This document shows positions 8,144-16,410 of a stretch of DNA of 64,000 nucleotides, piece by piece. Within the stretch, counting starts at the first letter, position 1. Each line of letters starts with the position of its first letter. This stretch comes from Acidobacteria bacterium UBA7540. Lineage in GTDB: Bacteria > Acidobacteriota > Terriglobia > UBA7540. The stretch covers positions 4,099 through 68,098 of the forward strand of contig DLMI01000129.1 in assembly GCA_002478145.1 (NCBI GenBank), read 5' to 3'. The notes below the pieces were generated by a model. It saw nothing but the letters and a program-made list of their open reading frames with translations, searched no databases and had not been told where the DNA came from. Both the position numbers and the translations under genes were made by a program.

Positions 8144-9271
8144 ATGGCTGAGAGTACTGGTTCTGGCTCGGTAAGTCGTAGAAGTTTTCTTGCCACCACG
8201 GGCAGCATGATCGCGGCGACCCCGCTCGCTGGCACCCTGGCTTCAAAGGCAGTGGAAGCGCCGGAGGCTTTTCCGGCCGCTCCCGCCGCCGAAAAGGCAG
8301 TTCCCAAAATTCCCATCGGCGTCTTCGATCCTGTTTACGGCGACCTATCACTCGACGAGATGCTCGAGAAGATCAGCGCCCTGGGGATTGAAGCAGTCGA
8401 GATCGGCACGGGCGGATATCCGGGCGCCAAGCATTGCCCCGTCGCCGATCTCCTGGCGGACCCTGCCAAGGCCAAAGCCTGGAAAAAGAAATTCGAGGAC
8501 CGCAACATTCTCGTGGCCACACTGAGTTGCCACGGAAATCCTGTTCATCCCAACCCCGAGATCGCCAAGCAGTACGACGACTCGTTCCGCGGCACCGTCC
8601 TGCTGGCAGAACGATTGGAAGTTCCGGTGATCGTCACCTTTTCGGGCTGCCCGGGCGATTCACCGACAGCGAAACATCCCAACTGGGTTACGTACCGGTG
8701 GCCGCCCGACTATGAGGAAGTCGTCAACTGGCAGTGGGAGAAGGTGGTAATCCCTTACTGGCGGGAAACGGTGAAATTTGCGCGCCAGCACGGCGTCAAA
8801 CGGATCGCGCTCGAAATGCATCCGGGCTTTGTGGTTTACAACCCGTTCACGCTGCTGAAGCTGCGCGAGGCGGTGGGAGAGGAAATCGGAGCGAATTGCG
8901 ATCTTAGCCACCTCTTCTGGCAGGGCTGCGATCCGGTGGTGGTCATCCACTTTCTTGGCAAACAAGGCGCTATCTACCACGCCCACATGAAGGATACGGT
9001 AGTCTTCAAGGACAATGCCGCCACGACCGGCGTCCTCAATTTCTCCGCCGACCCAGCCAAATTCGCGCAAGGTTCGGTCATCTTCCGCGCGGTTGGATAT
9101 GGTCATGGCGCGCAACTCTGGAAGGATGTCGTAAAAGCTTACATGGACATCGGCTTCCAGGGCATCATGAGCATCGAAAACGAGGACCCGATACTGCCGG
9201 GCGAGGTTGGGGTCGAGCGCGCAGCCTTTGTGCTCAAAAACGTTCGCGCCGAACTGTTGGAAGGAAAGTGA
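8144..9271 (+). CDS. Tat-exported sugar phosphate isomerase/epimerase-like TIM-barrel protein
   Basis: 375 aa from the ATG at 8144, preceded by AAGGAGGA at 8129-8136. Residues 1-40 form a twin-arginine signal (SRRSFLATTG, then a hydrophobic Ala-rich stretch). The rest is an AP-endonuclease-2/xylose-isomerase-like barrel: GIEAVEIGTGGYPGAKHCP, ATLSCHGNPVHPNP, RIALEMHPGFVVYNP, GANCDLSHLFWQG, YHAHMKDTV, GIMSIENEDP. The E, D and H residues in the last four motifs are the usual metal ligands. It probably acts on a sugar in the periplasm. It stands alone. The exact substrate is unknown. Confidence 0.85.
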   Translation: MAESTGSGSVSRRSFLATTGSMIAATPLAGTLASKAVEAPEAFPAAPAAEKAVPKIPIGVFDPVYGDLSLDEMLEKISALGIEAVEIGTGGYPGAKHCPVADLLADPAKAKAWKKKFEDRNILVATLSCHGNPVHPNPEIAKQYDDSFRGTVLLAERLEVPVIVTFSGCPGDSPTAKHPNWVTYRWPPDYEEVVNWQWEKVVIPYWRETVKFARQHGVKRIALEMHPGFVVYNPFTLLKLREAVGEEIGANCDLSHLFWQGCDPVVVIHFLGKQGAIYHAHMKDTVVFKDNAATTGVLNFSADPAKFAQGSVIFRAVGYGHGAQLWKDVVKAYMDIGFQGIMSIENEDPILPGEVGVERAAFVLKNVRAELLEGK

Positions 9272-9528
9272 CAGGGAGTAAGAAGAAGGCAGAGGTCGGC
9301 AGTCAGGGCCGGCGAGCCTCCCCTTTTCTTGCGCCAGAAGTCTGAGCGTTGTAGAGATGCTCAAAGAGGAGGCTACTCTGCACGGCGAAATCGACCGTCC
9401 CAGTCGACAAAGAACTGGTTTCCCATTTTTCCCTTGCGTGTCATTTTTCTTGAGATGTTCTGTCTCAGCAGAACATTATCCCAATGATTTTCAAGGGATT
9501 GGAAGGGTTAAATGATATATATGTATTG

Positions 9529-9540
9529 ACACATATGTGT
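9529..9540. promoter_or_regulatory. Perfect 12-bp palindrome ACACATATGTGT (possible operator)
   Basis: An exact dyad in an AT-rich patch about 225 bp upstream of the phosphatase start. It overlaps a TTGACA box at 9526-9531, and a second TTGACA lies at 9547-9552. The geometry fits an operator on a promoter, but no factor can be named. Confidence 0.35.
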
Positions 9541-9603
9541 ATCGTTTTGACACACTCGGCGGCCCGCGCCCTTGATGATAGGCTACACTTCTAGACAGTC
9601 TGA

Positions 9604-9698
9604 GCTTCCGCTGCGGCCTGATGCAATTTCTCCGGGAATTTCGGCAGGACGGGCTTTCTGCTGATCGCACAGTCGCAGAGTTTCGCTCTGCGCCGGCC
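9604..9698. repeat. 95-bp dispersed repeat, copy 1
   Basis: Aligns without gaps to 62352-62446 at 83 of 95 positions by manual comparison. It ends in a small hairpin CGCAGAG/CTCTGCG. Reading the shared stretch as protein on the minus strand gives mostly amino-acid-changing differences, so it does not behave as coding. Confidence 0.8.
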
Positions 9699-9763
9699 GG
9701 CGATAGCTGCGTGTGGTACACTCCGCAAATCTGGAATGTTGCCGGTCACCGGGAGGTGCGCGT

Positions 9764-11167
9764 TTGGAAGATCAGGTTCTGATGATGCTTCGCGGCCAAG
9801 TCAGCGGCATCATCCTGGGTACCGTTTTTCTGTTCATCGGTCTGGCTGCCTGCGGCATCGCTGTGGTTCGTGGTGGCGGCAGAATTCGCATCCTTATATG
9901 GTTTGGGATCTTCAGTGCGATGTATGGCGCCCGCATACTGGCGCAGATGCCCGCAGCGTTTAGTCTACTGCCACGGTCAACCTGGGCCAGTCGCCATTAC
10001 GTGATAGCGATTATCACGTACCTGATCCTTATTCCCGCGCTACTTTTCTGGCTGGAGCTAAGCCTCGGAAAGCTGCGTCGCTTTTTGCAGATCACGGTTA
10101 TCGCGGCGTCGGTGATCGGCATTGCCGGCGTTTGCTCAGCCTTCATTACCGAATCGCCCTACAAATTCATGCCCTATAACAATCTACTGGCGATCTGGTG
10201 CTTTCTGACACTCGCGGTGGTAAACGCTGTTCCAAGTTTGGCCAAGAGATTCATGGTCATCCGAAGCCGGATTGCCGCAATCGGCACGCTGGTCCTGGCG
10301 GTTGCAGTCCTCTACGCCAATTTGCAGTTCCTTTTCCACCTCCCTTACTATCCTTTCTTCGAGCCGCTGGCGTTCGCGGTGTTTGTCTTCTCGCTCGGAT
10401 ACGTAGCCGCAGAGAAGATCTTCGCCGACGAGCGCCGCCTGCTCTCCATTGAAAACGAACTCGAGATCGCCCGCGAGATACAGAGTTCGATTCTTCCGGG
10501 CTGCGCTCCCGAACTCAAGAGCCTTCGTATCAATGCCGCTTATCGTCCTATGACCGCCGTCGCCGGCGATTTCTACGAGTTTGTTCCCGTCGACCAGAAC
10601 CGGGTTGGCTTCCTCGTGGCTGACGTCTCCGGACACGGTGTCCCAGCCGCGCTCATCGCAGCGATGATCAAGGTGGCGATGCAATCGGTCGTGTCTTCCG
10701 CACATGACCCGCCAGAAGTACTGCGCGGGTTGAATCGTATCCTCTCTGGCCAACTGCGGGGCCAGTTAATTTCCGCCGCCTATTTGTGGCTCGATACGGA
10801 GATTCGCAAGGCGTCGTACTCGGCCGCGGGACATCCACCGCTTCTGTGCTGGCGGGAGGGTAAGCTGGAGCGTATCGAAAGCAACGGTCTACTGTTTGGA
10901 GTCAGGTCGGATTCCGACTATCCCGTTTGTGAGATGCCGCTCCACTCAGGCGACCGCTTCCTGCTTTACACCGACGGTGTCGTTGAGCCCGAGAATGCCG
11001 TCGGCGAACCTTTTGGCGATCGCAAGCTTGAACAAGTCGTTCGCAACAATCACTCGCTCCCGCCTTCTGAGTTGTCGGAGCAACTGCTCTCAGAGATACG
11101 CCACTGGCAACCTGCTTCCGTGACCCAGCAGGATGACATCACGCTCATTATCATAGACGTCGTTTAG
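9764..11167 (+). CDS. Membrane SpoIIE/RsbU-type PP2C serine phosphatase
   Basis: 467 aa from a TTG at 9764, chosen because GGGAGGT lies 6 bases upstream (9751-9757); a GTG at 9713 is also open. The N-terminal half has six to seven hydrophobic helices (about residues 8-215). A short linker helix (LLSIENELEIAREIQSSILP) leads to a PP2C/SpoIIE domain with GDFYEF, VADVSGHGVPAALIAAM, YSAAGHPPLL, LLYTDGVVEPEN and QQDDITLIII; the Asp residues are the metal ligands. Such proteins dephosphorylate anti-sigma-factor antagonists in partner-switching pathways. No anti-sigma gene is adjacent, so the partner is elsewhere. Confidence 0.9.
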   Translation: MEDQVLMMLRGQVSGIILGTVFLFIGLAACGIAVVRGGGRIRILIWFGIFSAMYGARILAQMPAAFSLLPRSTWASRHYVIAIITYLILIPALLFWLELSLGKLRRFLQITVIAASVIGIAGVCSAFITESPYKFMPYNNLLAIWCFLTLAVVNAVPSLAKRFMVIRSRIAAIGTLVLAVAVLYANLQFLFHLPYYPFFEPLAFAVFVFSLGYVAAEKIFADERRLLSIENELEIAREIQSSILPGCAPELKSLRINAAYRPMTAVAGDFYEFVPVDQNRVGFLVADVSGHGVPAALIAAMIKVAMQSVVSSAHDPPEVLRGLNRILSGQLRGQLISAAYLWLDTEIRKASYSAAGHPPLLCWREGKLERIESNGLLFGVRSDSDYPVCEMPLHSGDRFLLYTDGVVEPENAVGEPFGDRKLEQVVRNNHSLPPSELSEQLLSEIRHWQPASVTQQDDITLIIIDVV

Positions 11168-11326
11168 TCACGCTGGAATGCCAATACTGGCGACGCTAAA
11201 GCAAGTCTGGCGTGAATCCGACGATTCTGGGCGACTGGTCGCCCACTCGGAAAGAATGCTCCGCGCCCGGGGCCGGCATCGTTTAGCCTGGGGGGCCATG
11301 ACCCAACGGCGCGGTGTTGCCAATCA

Positions 11327-11403
11327 TCCCTCCATCGCCGGCGCGAATACGTGAGCGCAGTTATGCAACCCCGTGCTTGTGTCACTTCGCGAGCGTCACG
11401 GCG
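11327..11403. repeat. 77-bp gene-end repeat, copy A
   Basis: Nearly identical to 19801-19876, with about four differences including one C gained or lost. Both copies overlap the stop codon of a leftward gene. Here the shared bases are read in another frame, giving the ending EATP rather than the VTLAK of copy B. Confidence 0.8.
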
Positions 11404-12112
11404 TCGCCTCAGCCGGCGCAGGGTTTGTATCGCCCTCTGGAACTGGCGCTTTCGCAGCAGCGCTGGCTCCGGGCCTCGTCAAGAGAAACAGGGCACGCCC
11501 GCTGATTTCCTCGTCGAATTCGCCACCGCGTCCCTCGAATGCCAGCCTTATTCCTTCCACTTGGTGTTCGGGAGGCACTTTGCCGAGGGCGCAGTTCACT
11601 TGCAGCGTCGCGTTTTTCGCTAACCCCAACACCGGAAGCAGGCGGATGCGCAGCACGGCCAGGCCGCCTGCGGGCATGGGGCCAGAGAACATCTCCGAAC
11701 GCCTGGGGCCGAACTGTGGGGGGCCTAATGCCCGGCCCTCGCGCATGAGCGCACCCGGCGCGATACCGTAGGAATCAAAACTGACGAGTTCGCTCGCCAC
11801 CCAGACACCTGTCTCAAGCACATCTCCACTCGAGGACTTCCGGGTGTAAGTCCCCGCCGCCGTCACCGACTTGCTTTGCGGAGCGAGCGTGCCTGCGCCG
11901 CTCAGCTCGTAACTCGCGCCATCGGCGGACTTGACCACCGCCGGACAGGCGGAAGAGTCACCGGAATCGCAAAGAAACCCCGAGCCGACCAGGAGGGTGT
12001 AATCACTATTGCTGGTTTGGGCTATCGCCGGAACAACCGCCAGAAATATAGTCAGGCTCGGCAGTGCCACCCACGCGATGACCCGGTTCAGAAATACCCG
12101 TTGGCATGACAT
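11396..12112 (-). CDS. Secreted protein of unknown function
   Basis: 238 aa from the ATG at 12112, preceded by GGGAGGAGATT; an upstream in-frame start at 12193 lacks such a site. The signal peptide (residues 1-33) ends near AIAQT. The mature part has one internal pattern suggestive of a beta domain: DYTLLVGSGFLCDSG, SYELSGAGTLAP, TAAGTYTRKS, then a Pro/Ala-rich tail. Four Cys residues are in the mature protein. I recognise no catalytic motif or named family. The last four codons and stop lie in a 77-bp repeat shared with the end of the MarR/GH gene at 19855, so the C-terminus may be recent. Confidence 0.65.
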   Translation of the reverse strand: MSCQRVFLNRVIAWVALPSLTIFLAVVPAIAQTSNSDYTLLVGSGFLCDSGDSSACPAVVKSADGASYELSGAGTLAPQSKSVTAAGTYTRKSSSGDVLETGVWVASELVSFDSYGIAPGALMREGRALGPPQFGPRRSEMFSGPMPAGGLAVLRIRLLPVLGLAKNATLQVNCALGKVPPEHQVEGIRLAFEGRGGEFDEEISGRALFLLTRPGASAAAKAPVPEGDTNPAPAEATP

Positions 12113-12393
12113 AATCTCCTCCCGTCGTCGGCGCAAGCTAAACGGAAGCCGCAAGCCTTTGACCCTCGGTAGCGGGGGAATAGTGCGGCCCACAGGGAAA
12201 GCAATAGGCCGCTGGTCGCGCGCACAATGAACCGTCCCGCCCTGTTAGAGGCGGATGAGCATGCTTAGGATAACGCAGATCTACACTCTGCCACTCCCGC
12301 TCGCAAGTTTCTGAGCGGTTGGGTGCGGGCTGCGCGTCGCGAACCCGCGCAGTCGCACAGAGCATCAGCGTGAGCAAGAAAAGTCGTTGTGTG

Positions 12394-13590
12394 TTACCTC
12401 ATGACTAAAAACGCGTACGGCATTGCGGGCCGCAGGAAGCCGTGAGACACACCGCTCGCGTCAATGTAGTATCCCGTGATCGCCCCCACTGGGTTGATAG
12501 TCAAGGGAAAAGTGCCCTGGTCGGTGCCTGTGCCTGCACCCGGAACATCGAACTTGGTGATTATGCCGTCAGGAGCGCGCACGAAGCCGTGAGACACATC
12601 GTCCCCGTCCACATAGAAACTCGTGATCGCTCCCGCCGGGTTCATGATCATGTACCCTATGAGGCCCTGCCAGGCGCCTGTGCCCGCCCCAGGGACATCG
12701 AAACTTCTGACTGTGCCGTCGGGAGCGCGCAGACAGCCATGCCACACATTGTTCGCATCTCCGTAGGTACATGAGATCGTCCCCTCCGGGCTGATGCTGT
12801 AGCCCTGGGTGCCCTGCCAGGCGCCTGTGCCTGCGTGCGGATCGTCGAAGGTAACAAACCTGCCATCCCAAGTGCGCAGGTAGCCGTGAAACACACTGTT
12901 CGCATCTTGGTAACTTCCCGTGCTCGCCCCGTCCGGGATGATGGCGTTGAATACGCCGGGGTCAGTGCCCTCGCCGGCGATCGGAGCCATGCCCGGAGGA
13001 TCAAATGTGGTCAAGGTGCCGTCAGGGGCGCGCAGGAGGCCGTGCCACACCCCGCTCGCATCTTCGTAGGTCCCCAGGATCAACCCCGCCGGGGTGATGC
13101 TGAGACCTGCGGTGCCTTGCCAGGCGCCTGTGCCCGCCCACGGAGCCTCGAAGGTCGTGAACTTGCCGTCAGGTGCGCGCAGGTAGCCGTGATACACGTT
13201 GTTCGAGTCTACGAAGCACCCCGTGACCGCCCCCTCCCGGTTCATGCCCCGGGCCTCGATAGTACCCTGGCCGGGGCCTTTGCCCGCGCCCGGAGGATCG
13301 AACTTGGTGATTTTGCCGTCAGGGGCGCGCACGAAGCCGTGATACACATTGCCCGCGTCAATGTACCACCCCGAGATCGCCCCGTCCAGGATGACGCCGA
13401 ATGGAAAAGTACCCTGGCCGGCGCCTGTGCCCGCCCAAGGAGCGTCGAATGTGATGATGGTGGGCCTGGGCTCGTGAGCGCTCCCGGAAAGGCCCAGCCC
13501 CAGCATGCACAGGGCCAGGCAAAGGGCGAGCGCTCCTTCCCGTCGCACTGCCGAACAGAATTGGTAAAAAGTAATATGGTTCGTCATCAT
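12394..13590 (-). CDS. Secreted protein of seven approximately 50-residue repeats (HAF-type beta-propeller-like)
   Basis: 398 aa with AAGGAG 8 bases before the ATG at 13590 and a signal peptide to about residue 38. The rest is seven tandem units with consensus TFDPPGAGTGxxQGT, then xGAITGxYxDAxxVxHGFLRAPDG. At DNA level they repeat about every 145-150 bp. Repeats of this kind (HAF family) are common in Acidobacteriota and probably build one extracellular beta-propeller. The last unit ends in PAMPYAFLVMR. The ligand is unknown. Unit number may vary by slippage because the repeats are similar at DNA level. Confidence 0.85.
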   Translation of the reverse strand: MMTNHITFYQFCSAVRREGALALCLALCMLGLGLSGSAHEPRPTIITFDAPWAGTGAGQGTFPFGVILDGAISGWYIDAGNVYHGFVRAPDGKITKFDPPGAGKGPGQGTIEARGMNREGAVTGCFVDSNNVYHGYLRAPDGKFTTFEAPWAGTGAWQGTAGLSITPAGLILGTYEDASGVWHGLLRAPDGTLTTFDPPGMAPIAGEGTDPGVFNAIIPDGASTGSYQDANSVFHGYLRTWDGRFVTFDDPHAGTGAWQGTQGYSISPEGTISCTYGDANNVWHGCLRAPDGTVRSFDVPGAGTGAWQGLIGYMIMNPAGAITSFYVDGDDVSHGFVRAPDGIITKFDVPGAGTGTDQGTFPLTINPVGAITGYYIDASGVSHGFLRPAMPYAFLVMR

Positions 13591-13812
13591 TGGTTAATCT
13601 CCTTTTGGCTTATCTCTGCCAGGATTTCCGTGGTCAGAAATAGGGTTCGGTAGATTGCTCTCAACGTGAGGAGCTCACCTTCCGCGAGCACTTTCCGGCA
13701 GCCACGTGCAGGCATCAATGCCCTGGGTGTCATGCGATCGTCATCTCTAGGTCGCGAGCTAGCTCGCTGGGTAGAAACGGGTTGTAACCAGATGTACTCT
13801 CAGAAAAATGCC

Positions 13813-13840
13813 TTGACTGGGCTTATGCGAGTGGTAAACT
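13813..13840 (+). promoter_or_regulatory. Sigma-70-like promoter for the winged-helix/TPR gene
   Basis: TTGACT at 13813-13818 and TAAACT at 13835-13840 are separated by 16 bp. The start codon is at 13865 with GGGAG upstream, giving a leader of about 18 bases. Confidence 0.6.
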
Positions 13841-13864
13841 CCTACCAATGCTGGGAGACGGCCT

Positions 13865-16276
13865 ATGCCTGACCCGCCCCTCGTCTCGCATGTTGTCCAC
13901 TTCGGGGTCTTCGAAGCTGACCTTCGCTCCGGAGAGCTGCGCAAGCACGGGCTCAAGGTCAAAATTCAGGAACAACCCTTTCGAGTTTTGGCCATGCTGC
14001 TGGAGCAGCCGGGCCAGATCGTCACGCGCGAGGAACTGCGCAAGAAGCTTTGGCCTACCGACACATTTGTGGACTTCGAGCACGGTCTGAACGCCGCCAT
14101 CAACAAGCTCCGCGCGGCGCTGGGCGATCCCGCAGACAACCCGCGTTGTGTAGAAACCTTGCATCGCCGGGGTTATCGCTTTATCGCGCCGTTGGATGGA
14201 AGGGCAAGGCAAGAACTGCCCCTGCCGACAGCCGGCCCGAGGGCGGTTCACGAATCGGCCCTACGAAGACAATGGGATGTCGCGGTGGTGGGCAGGAAAC
14301 TCTGGAAGGTTCTTGTTCCCGCTGCCCTGATCGTTGTCGCTGGCACCATCGGGAGAACGTTGTACTTCCGCTCGCGCCAAGCCGCGACTCGCCTGACCGA
14401 CAAAGACACCATTGTTCTTTCCGATTTCATCAACAAGACGGGCGATGAGGTATTCGACGACACGCTGAAGCAGGGACTCTCGGTACAGCTTGAGCAATCG
14501 CCCTTTCTCGCCCTAGTTTCCGACCGCAAGGTGAATGAGACGTTGAAGCTGATGGGCCGTCCCGCCGGTGACCGGTTGACGCCGGAGGTCACCCGCGAAG
14601 TCTGCGAGCGCACGGGCAGCACGACGATGCTGACCGGCTCGATTGCGGGGCTGGGCAGCCAGTACGCGATTGGCCTGAAGGCAGAGAACTGCGAGACGGG
14701 CGACGTGCTGGCGGAAGCGCAGGAGCAGGCGGCGGGCAAGGAAGCGGTGCTCAAGGCTCTGGACGCCGCTGCGGTCAGTTTGCGCGGCAAGCTGGGCGAG
14801 TCGCTCAGCACGGTGCAGAAATACGCCACGCCGGTGGAGGAAGCGACCACGCCATCCCTGGAGGCGCTGAAAACCTACAGCCTGGGACTAAAGAGGTACT
14901 CTGCGAAAGGGGACATAGCCGCGCTGCCCTTCTTCCAACGGGCGGTGGACCTTGACCCGAATCTTGCCATGGCCTACGCCTTGATGTCGTCTGTCTACTG
15001 GGACCTAAACGAAGTGGGGCCGGCGGCCGAAAATGCACGCAAGGCTTACGACCTGCGGGAGAAGGTGAGCGAACGGGAGCGGTTCTGGATCGAGGGGAAC
15101 TACTACCTCACCGCGACGAGAGAGCTGGAGAAGGCAGCACAGGTATACGAACTGTGGCAACAGACCTACCCGAGAGACCCCACGCCTTACAGGGGCCTGG
15201 GACTTACTGCCATCGCCCTGGGAAACTTGGAAAAGGCATTGGAGGAATTTCGAGAGGCGATGCGCCTGGAGCCAAATGATGCGAACAACTATATCTGCCT
15301 CGGCTACGCCTACACGACCCTCAACCGGCTGGACGAGGCGGAGGCGGTGTACAAGCAGGCGGAGGAGCGCAAGCTGGAGGGCGAGTACCTACTCCTGAAC
15401 CACTACTTCGTGGCTTTTCTGAAGGGCAACGCGGCGCAGATGGCGCAGTTGGTCTCAGCCGCCATGGGCAAGCCGGGCGCGGAAGACATGCTGCTGGCCA
15501 CGCAAGCGGACACGGAAGGTTGGTACGGCAAGCTGAAGAACGCGCACGAGCTGACCCGGCGGGCGATGGATTCAGCCCAGCACAACGACGCCAAAGAGAG
15601 TGCGGCAACCTATCAGGCAGGGGCAGCGCTGTGCGAGGTGGAATCGGGAAACCGGGAGCAGGCGCGTGCCGAAGCCAATGCGGCGTTGAAGCTGGCCCCA
15701 AACCGCGATGTGCGGGCCATGGCGGCCCTGGCCCTGGCGCGGGCAGGGGATACGGCAGTGGCGGAGAAGCTGGCGGCTGAACTCGACAAGACCTTCCCGC
15801 TGGATACGCTGGTCCAAAGATATTGGCTGCCCACGATCCGGGCGGGCGTCGCCCTGGAACACAAAGACCTGAACCGGGCAATCGAACTATTGAAGGCGGC
15901 GAGCACGGTCGAACTTAGCGAACCAACGAACCTCGCGATGTCCCTGTGCCCAGTCTATTTGCGTGGAGAAGCCTATCTCATGCTCCACGACGGCAACGCA
16001 GCCGCAGCGGAATTTCAGAAATTCATTGACCACCGAGGACTCGTGGTGAACTTTCCCTGGGGTGCGCTGGCACGCCTCGGACTGGCGCGTGCCTACGCTG
16101 TAGAGGCGGGTTTATCCCGCCACGGCGAAAATGGCGGCATAAAGCCGCCGCTACAGCCGGATGCCCTCGCCAAAGCCCGCGCCGCCTATCAGGATTTTCT
16201 CGCCCTTTGGAAAGACGCCGACCCCGACATCCCCATCCTGAAGGAAGCCAAGGCGGAATACGCAAAGCTGAAATAA
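13865..16276 (+). CDS. Winged-helix (OmpR/CadC-type) DNA-binding, transmembrane, TPR protein
   Basis: 803 aa, ATG at 13865 after GGGAG. Residues 10-105 are an OmpR-type winged helix ([51 protein letters not shown]). A transmembrane helix lies at about 145-165 ([15 protein letters not shown]). A FlgO/adenylate-cyclase-associated-like domain follows ([20 protein letters not shown]), then many TPR units to the C-terminus. This CadC-like plan implies a membrane-bound regulator sensing outside or protein partners. Residues 746-764 are encoded by a GTAG...CTAC element inside a TPR region. A Ser/Thr kinase gene follows on the same strand. Confidence 0.9.
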   Translation: MPDPPLVSHVVHFGVFEADLRSGELRKHGLKVKIQEQPFRVLAMLLEQPGQIVTREELRKKLWPTDTFVDFEHGLNAAINKLRAALGDPADNPRCVETLHRRGYRFIAPLDGRARQELPLPTAGPRAVHESALRRQWDVAVVGRKLWKVLVPAALIVVAGTIGRTLYFRSRQAATRLTDKDTIVLSDFINKTGDEVFDDTLKQGLSVQLEQSPFLALVSDRKVNETLKLMGRPAGDRLTPEVTREVCERTGSTTMLTGSIAGLGSQYAIGLKAENCETGDVLAEAQEQAAGKEAVLKALDAAAVSLRGKLGESLSTVQKYATPVEEATTPSLEALKTYSLGLKRYSAKGDIAALPFFQRAVDLDPNLAMAYALMSSVYWDLNEVGPAAENARKAYDLREKVSERERFWIEGNYYLTATRELEKAAQVYELWQQTYPRDPTPYRGLGLTAIALGNLEKALEEFREAMRLEPNDANNYICLGYAYTTLNRLDEAEAVYKQAEERKLEGEYLLLNHYFVAFLKGNAAQMAQLVSAAMGKPGAEDMLLATQADTEGWYGKLKNAHELTRRAMDSAQHNDAKESAATYQAGAALCEVESGNREQARAEANAALKLAPNRDVRAMAALALARAGDTAVAEKLAAELDKTFPLDTLVQRYWLPTIRAGVALEHKDLNRAIELLKAASTVELSEPTNLAMSLCPVYLRGEAYLMLHDGNAAAAEFQKFIDHRGLVVNFPWGALARLGLARAYAVEAGLSRHGENGGIKPPLQPDALAKARAAYQDFLALWKDADPDIPILKEAKAEYAKLK
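16100..16154. repeat. Intragenic GTAG...CTAC paired-hairpin element, 55 bp
   Basis: Opens with GTAG at 16100, contains the hairpins GGCGGGTTTATCCCGCC and GGCGGCATAAAGCCGCC, and closes with CTAC at 16151-16154. It lies wholly inside the winged-helix/TPR gene, open in all codons, and is translated as residues 746-764. Confidence 0.85.
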
Positions 16277-16280
16277 TCCC

Positions 16281-16339
16281 GGCGCTCCGGCCCTCGCTTT
16301 CAGGACCTCCTGCGCCGCATGAATTTCCCGTCGTAGTTG
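16281..16339 (+). repeat. Direct repeat flanking the kinase gene, copy 1
   Basis: About 83% identical by eye to 19551-19609, sharing GCTTTCAGGA and TGCGCCGCATGAA. It starts 4 bp after the TPR gene stop; the other copy starts 38 bp after the kinase stop, in the same orientation. Confidence 0.7.
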
Positions 16340-16410
16340 CGTATTGTAGTTGCGCATTGACTTGCCCGTGGTTGCGGCCTAAGATGCACCTCGAAGGCGG
16401 TTCCCTCCCT

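Larger units (their letters stand above)
9272..9763. other. Spacer with dispersed repeat and palindromes, no gene seen
   Basis: 492 bp without a credible coding region. It contains a purine-rich stretch after the epimerase stop, an inverted repeat GTTCTG...CAGAAC near 9460-9477, the 12-bp palindrome at 9529-9540 between two TTGACA boxes (9526 and 9547), and copy 1 of a 95-bp dispersed repeat (9604-9698). No clear -10 box could be paired with either TTGACA. Confidence 0.6.
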
